A stretch of DNA of 33,629 nt from positions 1 to 33,629 of the forward strand of contig CAYYHA010000024.1 of the NCBI GenBank assembly GCA_964471535.1. The letters are read 5' to 3'. The notes under the pieces are model-generated. The model saw only the letters and a program-made list of their open reading frames with translations, did no database searches and was not told the DNA's origin. Positions 1-7,284 of this stretch are shown in pieces. Within the stretch, counting starts at the first letter, position 1. Every line of letters starts with the position of its first letter. The position numbers and the translations under genes were made by a program. The stretch is from CAYYHA01 sp964471535 (lineage in GTDB: Bacteria > Myxococcota > Myxococcia > SLRQ01).

Positions 1-792
1 CCGCGGCGGGGGCCGCGGACCCGCCTCCGGCGCGCCCTCCTCGGGGGCGGGGTGGGCATCGCCGCGCTCTGCGGCTTCCTCCTCCTGCTGCCGCGCCTGC
101 GGGTGCGCCGCAGGATCGAGGTGGATGCAAGGCAGGACCTGGCCCGGCTGCTGCGGACCGTCCTGACCCGTCCCGAGGCCTTCGGGTCGCTTCCGGAACT
201 CTTCCGGCGCCGCCTCCTGCCCACCGTCTCCGGCCCTCGCCTCTCCCTCTCCGCCGCCGTCGATCTGGCCCGGGAGCAGCGCCTCTACGTCACCCGCCTG
301 GCCTCCGAGATGGGGCAGGCGGCACAGCGACGGGGCGTGCCCTTGCTCGACGGCAGGGCCCCGGAGGTCCAGGCCGTGGCGAGCGGGCTGGGTGCGGTGG
401 ATCTCGATCGCTTCGAGGCCCTGCTGGCGCGGGCCCGGACGACCCCCCTCACCGAAGCGGCCGAAGACGTGCTCCGCGAGGCGGGGCTCTTTTGGGCGGT
501 GCGCCTAGGCCGGGACCTGCCGAGCCGGATCGAGTCGCTGCATCTACCTCGCCGCGGCCTACTCGCCGAGGCTCCGCAGGCCGAGCGGGTGGTCCTCGTG
601 GATGCCGCGCTGCCGTGGGCCGCGGCGGGCCCTGCCGAGGTAGGGGATGCGCCCCCGGTGCGCGCCGCTGCGGTCTTCGTCTTCCTAGAGGAGCTCGTGG
701 TGGCACTCCGCCTCGAGGGCAGCCTGCGCGCGCGTGTGCTCGCGGCGGCTGGCCGCCGGGTGCTCGGGGAGGCTTCGACGTCGTGCGCCTGA
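1..792 (+). CDS. Membrane-anchored protein of unknown function, 5' end outside window
   Basis: The frame is open from the first base. A GTG exists at 52, but a continuous hydrophobic helix flanked by arginines (about codons 10-33 counted from the edge, core AALCGFLLLL) begins before it. The true start therefore probably lies upstream. After this single membrane segment comes an Arg-rich stretch and a soluble domain of about 220 residues rich in Leu, Ala and Arg, with no catalytic motif I can name. The stop overlaps the start of the next gene by 10 bp, so the two are probably translated together and may act together. The family is not recognised, so function is unknown. Confidence 0.6.
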   Translation, partial: PRRGPRTRLRRALLGGGVGIAALCGFLLLLPRLRVRRRIEVDARQDLARLLRTVLTRPEAFGSLPELFRRRLLPTVSGPRLSLSAAVDLAREQRLYVTRLASEMGQAAQRRGVPLLDGRAPEVQAVASGLGAVDLDRFEALLARARTTPLTEAAEDVLREAGLFWAVRLGRDLPSRIESLHLPRRGLLAEAPQAERVVLVDAALPWAAAGPAEVGDAPPVRAAAVFVFLEELVVALRLEGSLRARVLAAAGRRVLGEASTSCA

Positions 793-2351
793 CGCCGTCC
801 GAGCTTTTCACCATCGACGTCGAGGCGGAGATCCGCAAGCTCACCACGGCCGTCTTTGAAGGACCGTGGGTGCTTCCGGCGGAGCTCGTGCGTGTCGCCG
901 TTCGCGCCGGCGCTCGGCGGGTGGAGATCGAGCTCTCACGGGGCGCCCTACGAATCTGGGACGACGGGACGGGGCGCCCGAAGGGCCTCCTCGAGGCGGT
1001 GGCGCGTCTGGCCGACGCCGGGGCTCCGGCTCGCGCCCGCCACGAGGCCCTGGCCTGGCTCGAGGGCTCGGGCCACCTCGCCTATGCGGCCCTCCTCTCC
1101 GCTGGGTACCAGAGCCTCCGCCTCAGCGCAGGGGGCGCGTGCCTTTGCCTCGCGGCGGGCCGCGAGCCGATCCGCACATCGGCGCCCGAGGCGGGGAGCA
1201 CCGAAGTGGAGGTGCGAGGGGGCGGCGTGAAGGCGAATGCAGCGGCCCGCCATCTCGAGGCGGTATGCCGCTTCGCCCCGGTGGAGATTCGCCTCAATGG
1301 CCGACCCATTCGTCGCGGCTTCCTCGATGCGGTGGCCTACGATGCGCTCGCGGTCCTACCCGGCTGGGTGGCGGTGCCCCGGCGGGGCTTGGGCACCCAG
1401 ATCTGGCTCCTCGAGGATGGGGTGGTCTCGGCCCGAGTCACGCTGCCCGAGGGTCTGCCCCTCGCGGCCGCGGTGGAACTGGGGGGGCTTCCCCGGGCGC
1501 CGGGCCACGCGGGGCTACGGGAGGCGCTCGGTCCCCACATCGAAGCGATCTTGGACGAGGGCGTGGCGCTGGCCGCTTCGAGCTTCGGCGACCCGGCCCT
1601 CGGTGCCGCCGCGCGGGCGCGCTTGAAGGCGCTCCTCCTCGAGGCCTTCGCGGAGGGTCGAGGGCTCGCCCGCATTCGGGCGGTGCCCTGTGTGGACGCG
1701 TGGCTGGGCGGTGGGAGCGAGCGCCGTGCGCTCACCCTCGCCCATCTCGAGGCGGCGGTCCGCCAGCAGGGACGCCACCTGCTCGCCCTCGATCCTGGCC
1801 GTGACCCCAGGCGCTACCTCCTCGGCGAGGATCCCGTGTGGATCCTGGACGCCACGGAGCGGCTCCTCCTCGGCGAGGCGCTCGGTGTTCGCTTCGCCAT
1901 GCCGCCGCGGGCCCGCGCCCGGCCCTCCGTGCGCCGCCGCCTCACCGAGGCCCTCGAGGCAGCGGGCCGGGTCTTCCGGCGGCGGCTCCGGACCCTTGCC
2001 GCAGGGGGACGCGGGCGGGTCCTCCAGCCCGAGGAACTCGGGCCGGTGGAGCGTGACTTCGCCAGGCTCTTCGACCCCGCGAATACCATCCTCTTCACCA
2101 CCGGTGCGGCGCCCCCGCGGGTGCGCGGGCGCACCCTCTACCTGCCGCGACACCATCCAGAGGTGCGCGAGGCGCTTCGCCTCTTCGCCCTCGACGAGCG
2201 CTTCGCGTATCCTGCGGCGTACGCCCTCTCGGACGGGCTGCTCCGGCCCCCGCTGGCCGTGCGCGAGGCCTTTCGGAGCGCGCTCAGCGGGGAAGCCCCC
2301 TTGCCTCGTCTCGAGCGCGACGCGCCGCTGCTTCCAGCGCCGCCCCGCTGA
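783..2351 (+). CDS. Degenerate Hsp90/GHKL-like ATPase-fold protein
   Basis: The predicted protein is 522 aa. I chose GTG at 783 because GGGGAGG lies about 10 nt upstream and the start overlaps the previous stop; the open frame continues upstream but reads as low-complexity Arg/Gly/Pro. Near the N-terminus LRIWDDGTGRPKGLLEAV resembles the ATP-binding D-x-G-x-G box of GHKL ATPases. The later GSGHLAYAALLSAGYQSL resembles the Hsp90 segment that ends in the G-x-x-S-A region. The middle domain contains EIRLNGRPIRRGF. The canonical Glu/Asn of the N-box is not obvious (the equivalent region reads ELVRVAVRAGA), so ATP hydrolysis is uncertain. The C-terminal half is unrecognised. The first seven-tenths of the protein looks chaperone-like; the exact role is unknown. 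Its 3' end overlaps the convergent acetyltransferase gene by 68 bp. Confidence 0.65.
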   Translation: MRLTPSELFTIDVEAEIRKLTTAVFEGPWVLPAELVRVAVRAGARRVEIELSRGALRIWDDGTGRPKGLLEAVARLADAGAPARARHEALAWLEGSGHLAYAALLSAGYQSLRLSAGGACLCLAAGREPIRTSAPEAGSTEVEVRGGGVKANAAARHLEAVCRFAPVEIRLNGRPIRRGFLDAVAYDALAVLPGWVAVPRRGLGTQIWLLEDGVVSARVTLPEGLPLAAAVELGGLPRAPGHAGLREALGPHIEAILDEGVALAASSFGDPALGAAARARLKALLLEAFAEGRGLARIRAVPCVDAWLGGGSERRALTLAHLEAAVRQQGRHLLALDPGRDPRRYLLGEDPVWILDATERLLLGEALGVRFAMPPRARARPSVRRRLTEALEAAGRVFRRRLRTLAAGGRGRVLQPEELGPVERDFARLFDPANTILFTTGAAPPRVRGRTLYLPRHHPEVREALRLFALDERFAYPAAYALSDGLLRPPLAVREAFRSALSGEAPLPRLERDAPLLPAPPR

Positions 2352-2793
2352 GCCGGTACCGGACCCACTCGGTGAGCGGGCGTGCGCCCAGCGCCTCGTA
2401 GAAGGCCCGCGCCGGCTCGTTCCAATCGAGCACCGACCATTCCATGCGCTTGCAGCCCCGCGCCAGGGCGCGCCCGGCGAGGTGGAAGAGGAGCGTCTGG
2501 CCGATCCCTCGGCCGCGGTAGCTGGGGTCGACGTAGAGGTCCTCCAGGTACAGCCCCGGCGCCCCTCGCCAGGTCGAGTAGCTGTAAAAGTAGAGGGCAA
2601 AGCCGACGGGGGTCCCGTCCCACTCGGCCAGAACGGCCTCGAAGGGTGGGCGCTCCGAGGCCAGCTGCCGGCGGAGGGTCTCCGCGTCGGTTTCCACCGC
2701 GTCGGGCTCCCGCTCGTAGGCGGCCAGCGCTCGGATGAAGTCGAGGAGCCGCTCGGCGTCCTCTGCCGTCGCGTCTCGGATCCGGAGGCTCAC
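2284..2793 (-). CDS. GNAT family N-acetyltransferase (SSAT-like)
   Basis: This 169-aa single-domain GNAT enzyme transfers acetyl from acetyl-CoA to an amine. The N-terminus LRIRDATAEDAERLLDFI is a typical GNAT opening. Motif A is present as DLYVDPSYRGRGIGQTLL, with RGRGIG binding the CoA pyrophosphate, followed by W-x-V-L-D-W-N-E-P-A-R-A-F-Y, the usual motif B. The LEDLYVD and WNEPARAFYE segments resemble spermidine/spermine-type (diamine) acetyltransferases, but the substrate cannot be read from sequence. GTG at 2793 overlaps the cysC stop in a GTGA, so translation is probably coupled to cysC. The 3' end overlaps the convergent gene ending at 2351. Confidence 0.88.
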   Translation of the reverse strand: MSLRIRDATAEDAERLLDFIRALAAYEREPDAVETDAETLRRQLASERPPFEAVLAEWDGTPVGFALYFYSYSTWRGAPGLYLEDLYVDPSYRGRGIGQTLLFHLAGRALARGCKRMEWSVLDWNEPARAFYEALGARPLTEWVRYRLSGAALEAAARRARDEARGLPR

Positions 2794-3404
2794 CCGAGGA
2801 TGCCGCGTGCCTCGAGGAGGGCGAGCACCTCTTCGATGCACGCCTCCACCGACTTCTCCCCTGCCTTCAGCACGAGCTCCGGGCTCTCCGGTGGCTCGTA
2901 GGGAGCGTCGATCCCGGTGAAGCCCTTGATCTCGCCCGCCCGCGCCTTCTTGTAGAGCCCCTTCGGATCCCGCGCCTCACAGATCTCGAGGGGCGTGTCG
3001 ACGAAGACCTCCAGGAAGGGCAGACCGTCCGACTCGTGCAGGGCACGCGCCGCGCTGCGCACGGACCGGTAGGGGGAGATGAAGGCGGTGATGGCGATGC
3101 TTCCGCTGTCGGCGAAGAGCTTTGCGACCTCGCTGATGCGGCGGATGTTCTCCGCCCGGTCCTCGGGGCTGAAGCCGAGGTTCTTGTTGAGGCCGTGGCG
3201 GATGTTGTCGCCGTCGAGACGGTAGGCGTGCCGGCCCCGCAGCACCAGCCGGCGCTCGAGCTCGCTCGCCAGGGTGCTCTTGCCGCTCGCAGAGAGCCCC
3301 GTGAACCACACGGTGGCCCCGCGGCCGCCGAGGGCCTCCCAGCGGTCCGCCCGGCTGATCGTACTCTCGTGCCAGGTGATGTTCGTGCTCTTCTGCTCGC
3401 TCAC
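2790..3404 (-). CDS. cysC: Adenylylsulfate (APS) kinase
   Basis: This 204-aa enzyme phosphorylates adenylyl sulfate to PAPS using ATP, in the cytoplasm. Walker A GLSASGKST is at residues 36-44. Other family signatures follow: LDGDNIRHGLNKNLGFSPED (substrate binding), NIRRISEVAKLF, AFISPYRSVR, DTPLEICEARDPKGLYKKAR and FTGIDAPYEPPESPEL. Length matches stand-alone CysC. GTG at 3404 is preferred because GAGGAGGGGCAGGAG sits just upstream and the extension beyond it is Arg/Pro-rich. No cysND or cysQ is nearby. The APS reductase at 18503-19285 uses APS directly, so PAPS made here may serve sulfotransferases more than reduction; that is inference. Confidence 0.95.
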   Translation of the reverse strand: MSEQKSTNITWHESTISRADRWEALGGRGATVWFTGLSASGKSTLASELERRLVLRGRHAYRLDGDNIRHGLNKNLGFSPEDRAENIRRISEVAKLFADSGSIAITAFISPYRSVRSAARALHESDGLPFLEVFVDTPLEICEARDPKGLYKKARAGEIKGFTGIDAPYEPPESPELVLKAGEKSVEACIEEVLALLEARGILG

Positions 3405-3583
3405 GCTCCTGCCCCTCCTCGGGGGAAGCGGCTGTATCGCGCAGAGGCGGGCCGCGGTCAACCGTGCCTTGCGCGCTCGCGCGGGGCGGGGCGTTCCCTG
3501 CGCCGCGTTCCCCCACCCTCGCAGCCCGCCGCAGGCCCCGAGCCAAGGGCGGCCACCGTTGTTAGGGTGGGGTCGAAGGCGGG

Positions 3584-3598
3584 CCCCACGCGGTGGGG
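3584..3598. repeat. Short GC hairpin at an alternative GTG start
   Basis: CCCCAC-GCG-GTGGGG is a perfect 6-bp stem with a 3-nt loop. Its right arm covers the upstream alternative GTG (3593) of the RelA/SpoT-like gene. A stem over that codon and the lack of a ribosome-binding site before it favour ATG 3626 as the real start. It may otherwise be chance in GC-rich DNA. Confidence 0.35.
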
Positions 3599-3625
3599 AC
3601 CGGCTGCGATCCCGTTCTCGAGAGG

Positions 3626-4657
3626 ATGCGTGTCCGCGTTGGGTCGGAGGTCCGCACGGTGAGGTTCGTCGACGAAGCACAGCTCCGGGAAGCACTCCGC
3701 CACACGCTGGCGGGTGAGCCGGTGATCACCTGGCCGCGTCTCCACCTGGAGGACCTGGAGGCGGTCGATGCGCTGCTCGCACAGAACCGTCTCGAGCCGG
3801 CAGACGCGGCGGACCGGCGCTATCTCTGCCGGGTCCACGAGGAGGCCGTCTTCTTCGTGGAGGAGGTCCTCGGTCAGCCGCTCGCGCCGCAGCTTCGGCG
3901 CCCGCGGGATCCGCGGACGCTCTTTCTCCTCGCCAGTGGCCGGCGTGGCCGCCGCCGGGCGGATGCCTGCATGGTGTTGAAGGTGATGAACGTCGTGCAT
4001 CATCTCAACGCCCGGGAGCTGCGGATGCGCCTGCCCCTCTCCGACGGGGACCTGGCCTTCGCCGCCGACACGCTCGCCTACGACGCCCTCACGAAGGTGC
4101 AGCGGGCGGGGGTGCGCGTCCTGCGCTTCGAAGGCGGGGTGAAGGCGCGGCAGAGCCTGCTCCTCAAGCTGATGACGCCGGGCTACCACATGGCCGACCA
4201 GGTGCCCGATCGCGTCCGGTACCGCATCGTGGTCGAGCGCCGCGAGGACATCGTGCCGGCGGTCAAGGGCCTGATGGGCACCCTGCTCCCCTTCAACACC
4301 CTGGTGCCCGGGCAGCTGCGCAACGATCTCGTGCCCCTCGAGGAGGCGCTGACCGCACCCTCGGCCACCGCGCGTCGGGCCGAGGCCCCCGCCCCCGCCA
4401 ACCCCTTCTCCGGCCCCGATTTCCGCGTGCTCTCCTTCGTTGCCGACCTGCCGATCCGATGCATCGACTTCTTCGACGCCCCGCCTTCCGCCCTCGAGGC
4501 CTTCGGGCCGGTCCTCTTCGCCACCGTGGAGATGCAGATCGTCGATGCGGCCACCGCGGAGGCCAACGAATCGGGCCGGGCCAGCCACGCCGCCTACAAG
4601 GCACGGCAGAAGGCGGCGGTGCTCGCGCGGCTGGTGCCCGGGGACGAGAGCGGGTAA
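3626..4657 (+). CDS. RelA/SpoT synthetase-like protein, deltaproteobacterial conserved family
   Basis: The predicted protein is 343 aa from ATG 3626 (GAGAGG directly before it); GTG 3593 is an alternative. It has no signal peptide or membrane segment. Residues 172-205 (VKARQSLLLKLM, then two Asp at 191 and 195 followed by YRIVVERREDI) line up with the VKS-I-x-KM and D-x-x-x-x-R block of (p)ppGpp synthetases. Residues 302-325 read EMQIVDAATAE, then E-S-G-x-A-S-H-x-A-Y-K, matching the EVQI...AE.G.AAH..YK motif of RelA/SpoT. The Arg before VKS is Gly here, so activity is uncertain. From memory it belongs to a conserved hypothetical family (TIGR04552-like) of deltaproteobacteria. The zinc-ribbon-like gene follows after 9 bp, probably in one operon. 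Confidence 0.75.
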   Translation: MRVRVGSEVRTVRFVDEAQLREALRHTLAGEPVITWPRLHLEDLEAVDALLAQNRLEPADAADRRYLCRVHEEAVFFVEEVLGQPLAPQLRRPRDPRTLFLLASGRRGRRRADACMVLKVMNVVHHLNARELRMRLPLSDGDLAFAADTLAYDALTKVQRAGVRVLRFEGGVKARQSLLLKLMTPGYHMADQVPDRVRYRIVVERREDIVPAVKGLMGTLLPFNTLVPGQLRNDLVPLEEALTAPSATARRAEAPAPANPFSGPDFRVLSFVADLPIRCIDFFDAPPSALEAFGPVLFATVEMQIVDAATAEANESGRASHAAYKARQKAAVLARLVPGDESG

Positions 4658-4666
4658 ATAGCAGGC

Positions 4667-4930
4667 ATGATCGAGCATCCGAAGGAGCCCCCCGTTCGGA
4701 TCGACCCGCGTGCCGAGCTGGCGAAGGCAGGCTTCAAGTCGCCCTTCTCCTTCTACGAGGGGCGGGTGTGGTGTCCCCACGGCGGGTGCCACTTCCCTCG
4801 CCTGGCGGCGAAGGTGCATCAGTCCTACGAGACCGACGACGGCGCGGTCCTCCTGGGGATCGAGTGCCCCGTGTGCCATGCCCACGGGGTGCTGCGCGAG
4901 GTGCTCGAGGAGACCGCCGAGGCCGCCTGA
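4667..4930 (+). CDS. Small protein with zinc-ribbon-like cysteines
   Basis: This 87-aa soluble protein has Cys36-x4-Cys41 (WCPHGGCHF) and Cys67-x2-Cys70 (ECPVCHAHG). This spacing suggests a zinc-ribbon or other metal-binding fold. The N-terminus is charged and the C-terminus acidic. It starts 9 bp after the RelA/SpoT-like gene, so the two are probably cotranscribed. There is no strong Shine-Dalgarno sequence, only AGCAGGC. I do not recognise the family; nucleic-acid binding or a structural zinc is possible but unproven. Confidence 0.7.
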   Translation: MIEHPKEPPVRIDPRAELAKAGFKSPFSFYEGRVWCPHGGCHFPRLAAKVHQSYETDDGAVLLGIECPVCHAHGVLREVLEETAEAA

Positions 4931-5061
4931 GTGCCCAGGCTCGGTGCGGGCGCTGCGGTGGGTGCAGCGGCGGGCGTGGGGGGTGGTGCCTCGGCCGGCG
5001 CTTCCGGCCGCGGGTGGCGCCCGCCGGAATCCGCTCGCAGGGTGGGGGCGGGATGGTGTAG

Positions 5062-5067
5062 GATAAT
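5062..5067 (+). promoter_or_regulatory. Candidate -10 box of a leaderless start
   Basis: GATAAT stands out in GC-rich flanks and ends 5 nt before ATG 5073. Initiation 6-7 nt downstream of a -10 box would fall on the start codon. No convincing -35 was found. Confidence 0.4.
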
Positions 5068-5072
5068 GTAGT

Positions 5073-5333
5073 ATGTCCACCGACCTGCCTCCCCTCCTGA
5101 CCTGGAAGGTCTACATCCATTACCGCGAGCCCACCTATGCCGCCTACCGGGGCCACGCCCCGCGGGACCCCTACGTCGCCTCCTTCGTACTCGAGGCCCC
5201 CGGCGAGGACGCCGCCCGCGAACGCGCGGTGGCGCACTTCAAGGCCCTGTATCGGTACTCGGGGGTCGGTTGGGTGCGTGAGATCGAGGCGGTGACCGTG
5301 CGCCTCGTCGATCCCGCGGCCACCCTCCACTGA
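5073..5333 (+). CDS. Small conserved-looking hypothetical protein
   Basis: This 86-aa soluble protein starts MSTDLPPLLTWKVYIHY and alternates strand-like and helical segments (VASFVLEAPGEDAARERAVAHFKALY, then EIEAVTVRLV). That suggests a compact alpha/beta fold, but I do not recognise the family. There is no Shine-Dalgarno before ATG 5073. Instead GATAAT at 5062-5067 ends 5 nt before the start, the spacing expected for a leaderless transcript. It is a separate transcription unit, 142 bp after the zinc-ribbon gene. That gap holds only GC-rich sequence plus this -10-like box. Confidence 0.6.
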   Translation: MSTDLPPLLTWKVYIHYREPTYAAYRGHAPRDPYVASFVLEAPGEDAARERAVAHFKALYRYSGVGWVREIEAVTVRLVDPAATLH

Positions 5334-5515
5334 GCGCCGCCGGCCGCGCCGCGTCACAGCGCCTCCGACGGCGCGGCGGCATCACGTCGCTTCCACCGGC
5401 TCGGTCGCAGCGCCCGCGGCCCCTGCCCGCACGACGTGCTGCGCCCCGTGGCGACCGATGCGCCCGGGGCACCGGGCGCCGCGGGCCACGGATGTCGTGT
5501 GTCCGCGGCTGACGG
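5334..5515. other. Non-coding GC-rich gap, nothing recognised
   Basis: The gap between the 86-aa gene and the NERD/helicase gene holds no gene with family signatures and no clear terminator with a T-run. Its only notable element is the -10-like TATAGT just after it (5516-5521). Confidence 0.4.
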
Positions 5516-5521
5516 TATAGT
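5516..5521 (+). promoter_or_regulatory. Candidate -10 box of the NERD/helicase gene
   Basis: TATAGT ends 6 nt before GTG 5528. ATGTCG at 5492-5497 is a weak -35 with an 18-bp spacer. No ribosome-binding site lies between it and the start codon, so the transcript may be leaderless. Confidence 0.4.
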
Positions 5522-5527
5522 CGCCTC

Positions 5528-7159
5528 GTGCTCCATCCCTCCGATGCACCGCGCGCCGGGGCGCCCGAGTCGGAGCGGCGCGTCTACGAGGCCCTCGCCG
5601 CTCACCTGCCCGCCGGATGGCACGCCTACCATTCGCTGCGCATTCGCACCGACCGCGGGTTCTTGGGGGAGGGGGACTTCGTCATCGCCGATCCCCGGCG
5701 CGGCTTCCTGGTCCTCGAGGTGAAGGGGGGGCGGATCGAACAGCGGGACGGGCACTGGCTCCAGAACGGGCGGAGGATGGAGCGCCCGCCCCTCGAGCAG
5801 GCGCTCGGCTTTGCCCACCGGCTCGCCCGGCGGATCGAAGCGATGCACGGGGAGCGGCCCCCCTTCGGAGCCGCGGTGTGCTTCCCCGATCTTCCCTTCG
5901 AGACGCCGCCCGGACAGGACGACCTCGCCCGCGTCACCCTCGGCGCACGGGAGCTTCCCTACCTGGGGGAGGTGCTCCCGGGCATCTTCGACGCGGCGAT
6001 CCCAAAGGGCCGGGTGCCACGGGGCAGCCGGTGGCTCACGGCGCTGCGAACCCTGTGGGGGGAGACCTGGGTCCCCCACCTCTCCCTCGGCCGGCGGGCG
6101 GAGGAGGGCCGTAAGCGGTGGTACGCCCTCGACGAGACCCAGGTGGCGATCCTGGAGGGACTCCGGGGGAACGCGCGGGTGCTCGTGGAGGGCCCCGCTG
6201 GCTCGGGGAAGACCCTCCTCGCCGCGGCCTGCGCGAGGCGCCACGCCGAAGAAGGGCTCGCCACCGAGCTGCTCTGTTTCACCGGGCCCCTGCAGGCTTA
6301 CCTCGCCCGGGCGCTGCCCGAGGGGGTACGGGTGGAGACGGTCGGCGCGGCGGCCCTGCGGGTTCTCTCTGTGGCCACCGGGGAGCGTATCGAGGTCGAG
6401 GGGCGTGCGCAGGCGTTCTGGGAGGGGCTCTACCTGCGGGCGGCCGACGCGGTGGGCTCACTGCCCGCTTCCGAGCGGCCCGAGATGCTGGTGGTCGATG
6501 AGGCGCAGGACCTGAGCGAGAACGCCTGGTTCTTCGTCGATGCGCTGGCGGGGGCGGGCCGCCTCTGGGCCTTCGGAGACGGAGCGCAGCGCTTCTGGCC
6601 CGAGCGCACGGTGCCGGAGGAACTCTTTCCCACCCGCTTCGCGCTCCCCGCCTCCCATCGGTGTCCCAAAGGCCTCCTCGCCCTCGCCCGCCGATGCATC
6701 GGCCAGCCCGCGGACGAGACCGCCATCGAGGCGGCGCTTGGGGACGGCACGCTGGGCCTGCGGCCCTGTCCCTCGGAGACTTCGGTTCCCGAGTACGTGG
6801 CGCGGGCCATCGACGATCTCCTCGGCGAGGGGCTGAAGCCGGAGGATCTCTTCGTCGTCTCGCTGCGAGGCAGGGAGGCGCCGGGTTCGATTCTGCGCGC
6901 GCGCACCCTCGGGCGCCACCGGCCCGTGCCCGCCGACGATCCCGCGGCGCCGCATTCCCTGGTGGCCGACACCTTCCTGCGGGTGAAGGGCCTCGAGCGT
7001 CCCGCGGTGATCGTGACCGATCTCCACCTCCTCGACTCCGACGCGGGGCAGGGCGCCGTGGGGGTCCGCATGCACATCGCCCTGACCCGGGCGCTCCTCA
7101 CCGCCCGCATCGTGGCGCCGCGTCCGGCGCTGCAGGCGATCGTGCCGTGGCCCCCATGA
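5528..7159 (+). CDS. NERD nuclease-related domain fused to superfamily 1 (UvrD-like) helicase
   Basis: The protein is 543 aa and cytoplasmic. The N-terminal region (about 15-125) is a NERD domain: GEGDFVIADPRRGFLVLEVKGG carries the D and E-x-K of the PD-(D/E)xK-like core. The helicase follows: Walker A GPAGSGKT near residue 222, Walker B VVDEAQD at 322-328, motif III-like FGDGAQRF, LPASHRCP (motif IV area), and RMHIALTRA (motif VI). The helicase part is short for UvrD, so accessory subdomains are reduced. NERD-helicase proteins are linked by family knowledge to DNA processing and often to defence islands, but no restriction or toxin partner is beside it here. GTG 5528 has no ribosome-binding site. 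A 16-bp direct repeat straddles the stop codon. Confidence 0.9.
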   Translation: MLHPSDAPRAGAPESERRVYEALAAHLPAGWHAYHSLRIRTDRGFLGEGDFVIADPRRGFLVLEVKGGRIEQRDGHWLQNGRRMERPPLEQALGFAHRLARRIEAMHGERPPFGAAVCFPDLPFETPPGQDDLARVTLGARELPYLGEVLPGIFDAAIPKGRVPRGSRWLTALRTLWGETWVPHLSLGRRAEEGRKRWYALDETQVAILEGLRGNARVLVEGPAGSGKTLLAAACARRHAEEGLATELLCFTGPLQAYLARALPEGVRVETVGAAALRVLSVATGERIEVEGRAQAFWEGLYLRAADAVGSLPASERPEMLVVDEAQDLSENAWFFVDALAGAGRLWAFGDGAQRFWPERTVPEELFPTRFALPASHRCPKGLLALARRCIGQPADETAIEAALGDGTLGLRPCPSETSVPEYVARAIDDLLGEGLKPEDLFVVSLRGREAPGSILRARTLGRHRPVPADDPAAPHSLVADTFLRVKGLERPAVIVTDLHLLDSDAGQGAVGVRMHIALTRALLTARIVAPRPALQAIVPWPP

Positions 7160-7176
7160 CATCGTGCCGTGGCCCC
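7139..7176. repeat. 16-bp direct repeat across the stop codon of the NERD/helicase gene
   Basis: ATCGTGCCGTGGCCCC occurs at 7139-7154 and again at 7161-7176, a 22-bp period. The stop codon lies in the 6-bp spacer. This looks like a small tandem duplication. The period is not a multiple of three. Confidence 0.8.
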
Positions 7177-7284
7177 TGGGACGACGCGTCTCGCCCGGCA
7201 GTTCGGCGGCGCACCGCGGGCGCCCGGGACGCACGCTCGCCTTGCGCCGTACCGGCCCGGCCCCCGGGGGTGGGACGGAAGGGG

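Noticed and set aside
3458..5080. 540-codon minus-strand open frame opposite the RelA/SpoT-like gene
   Set aside because: It is His/Gly/Arg-rich with no recognisable motif; the plus-strand gene carries clear conserved motifs.
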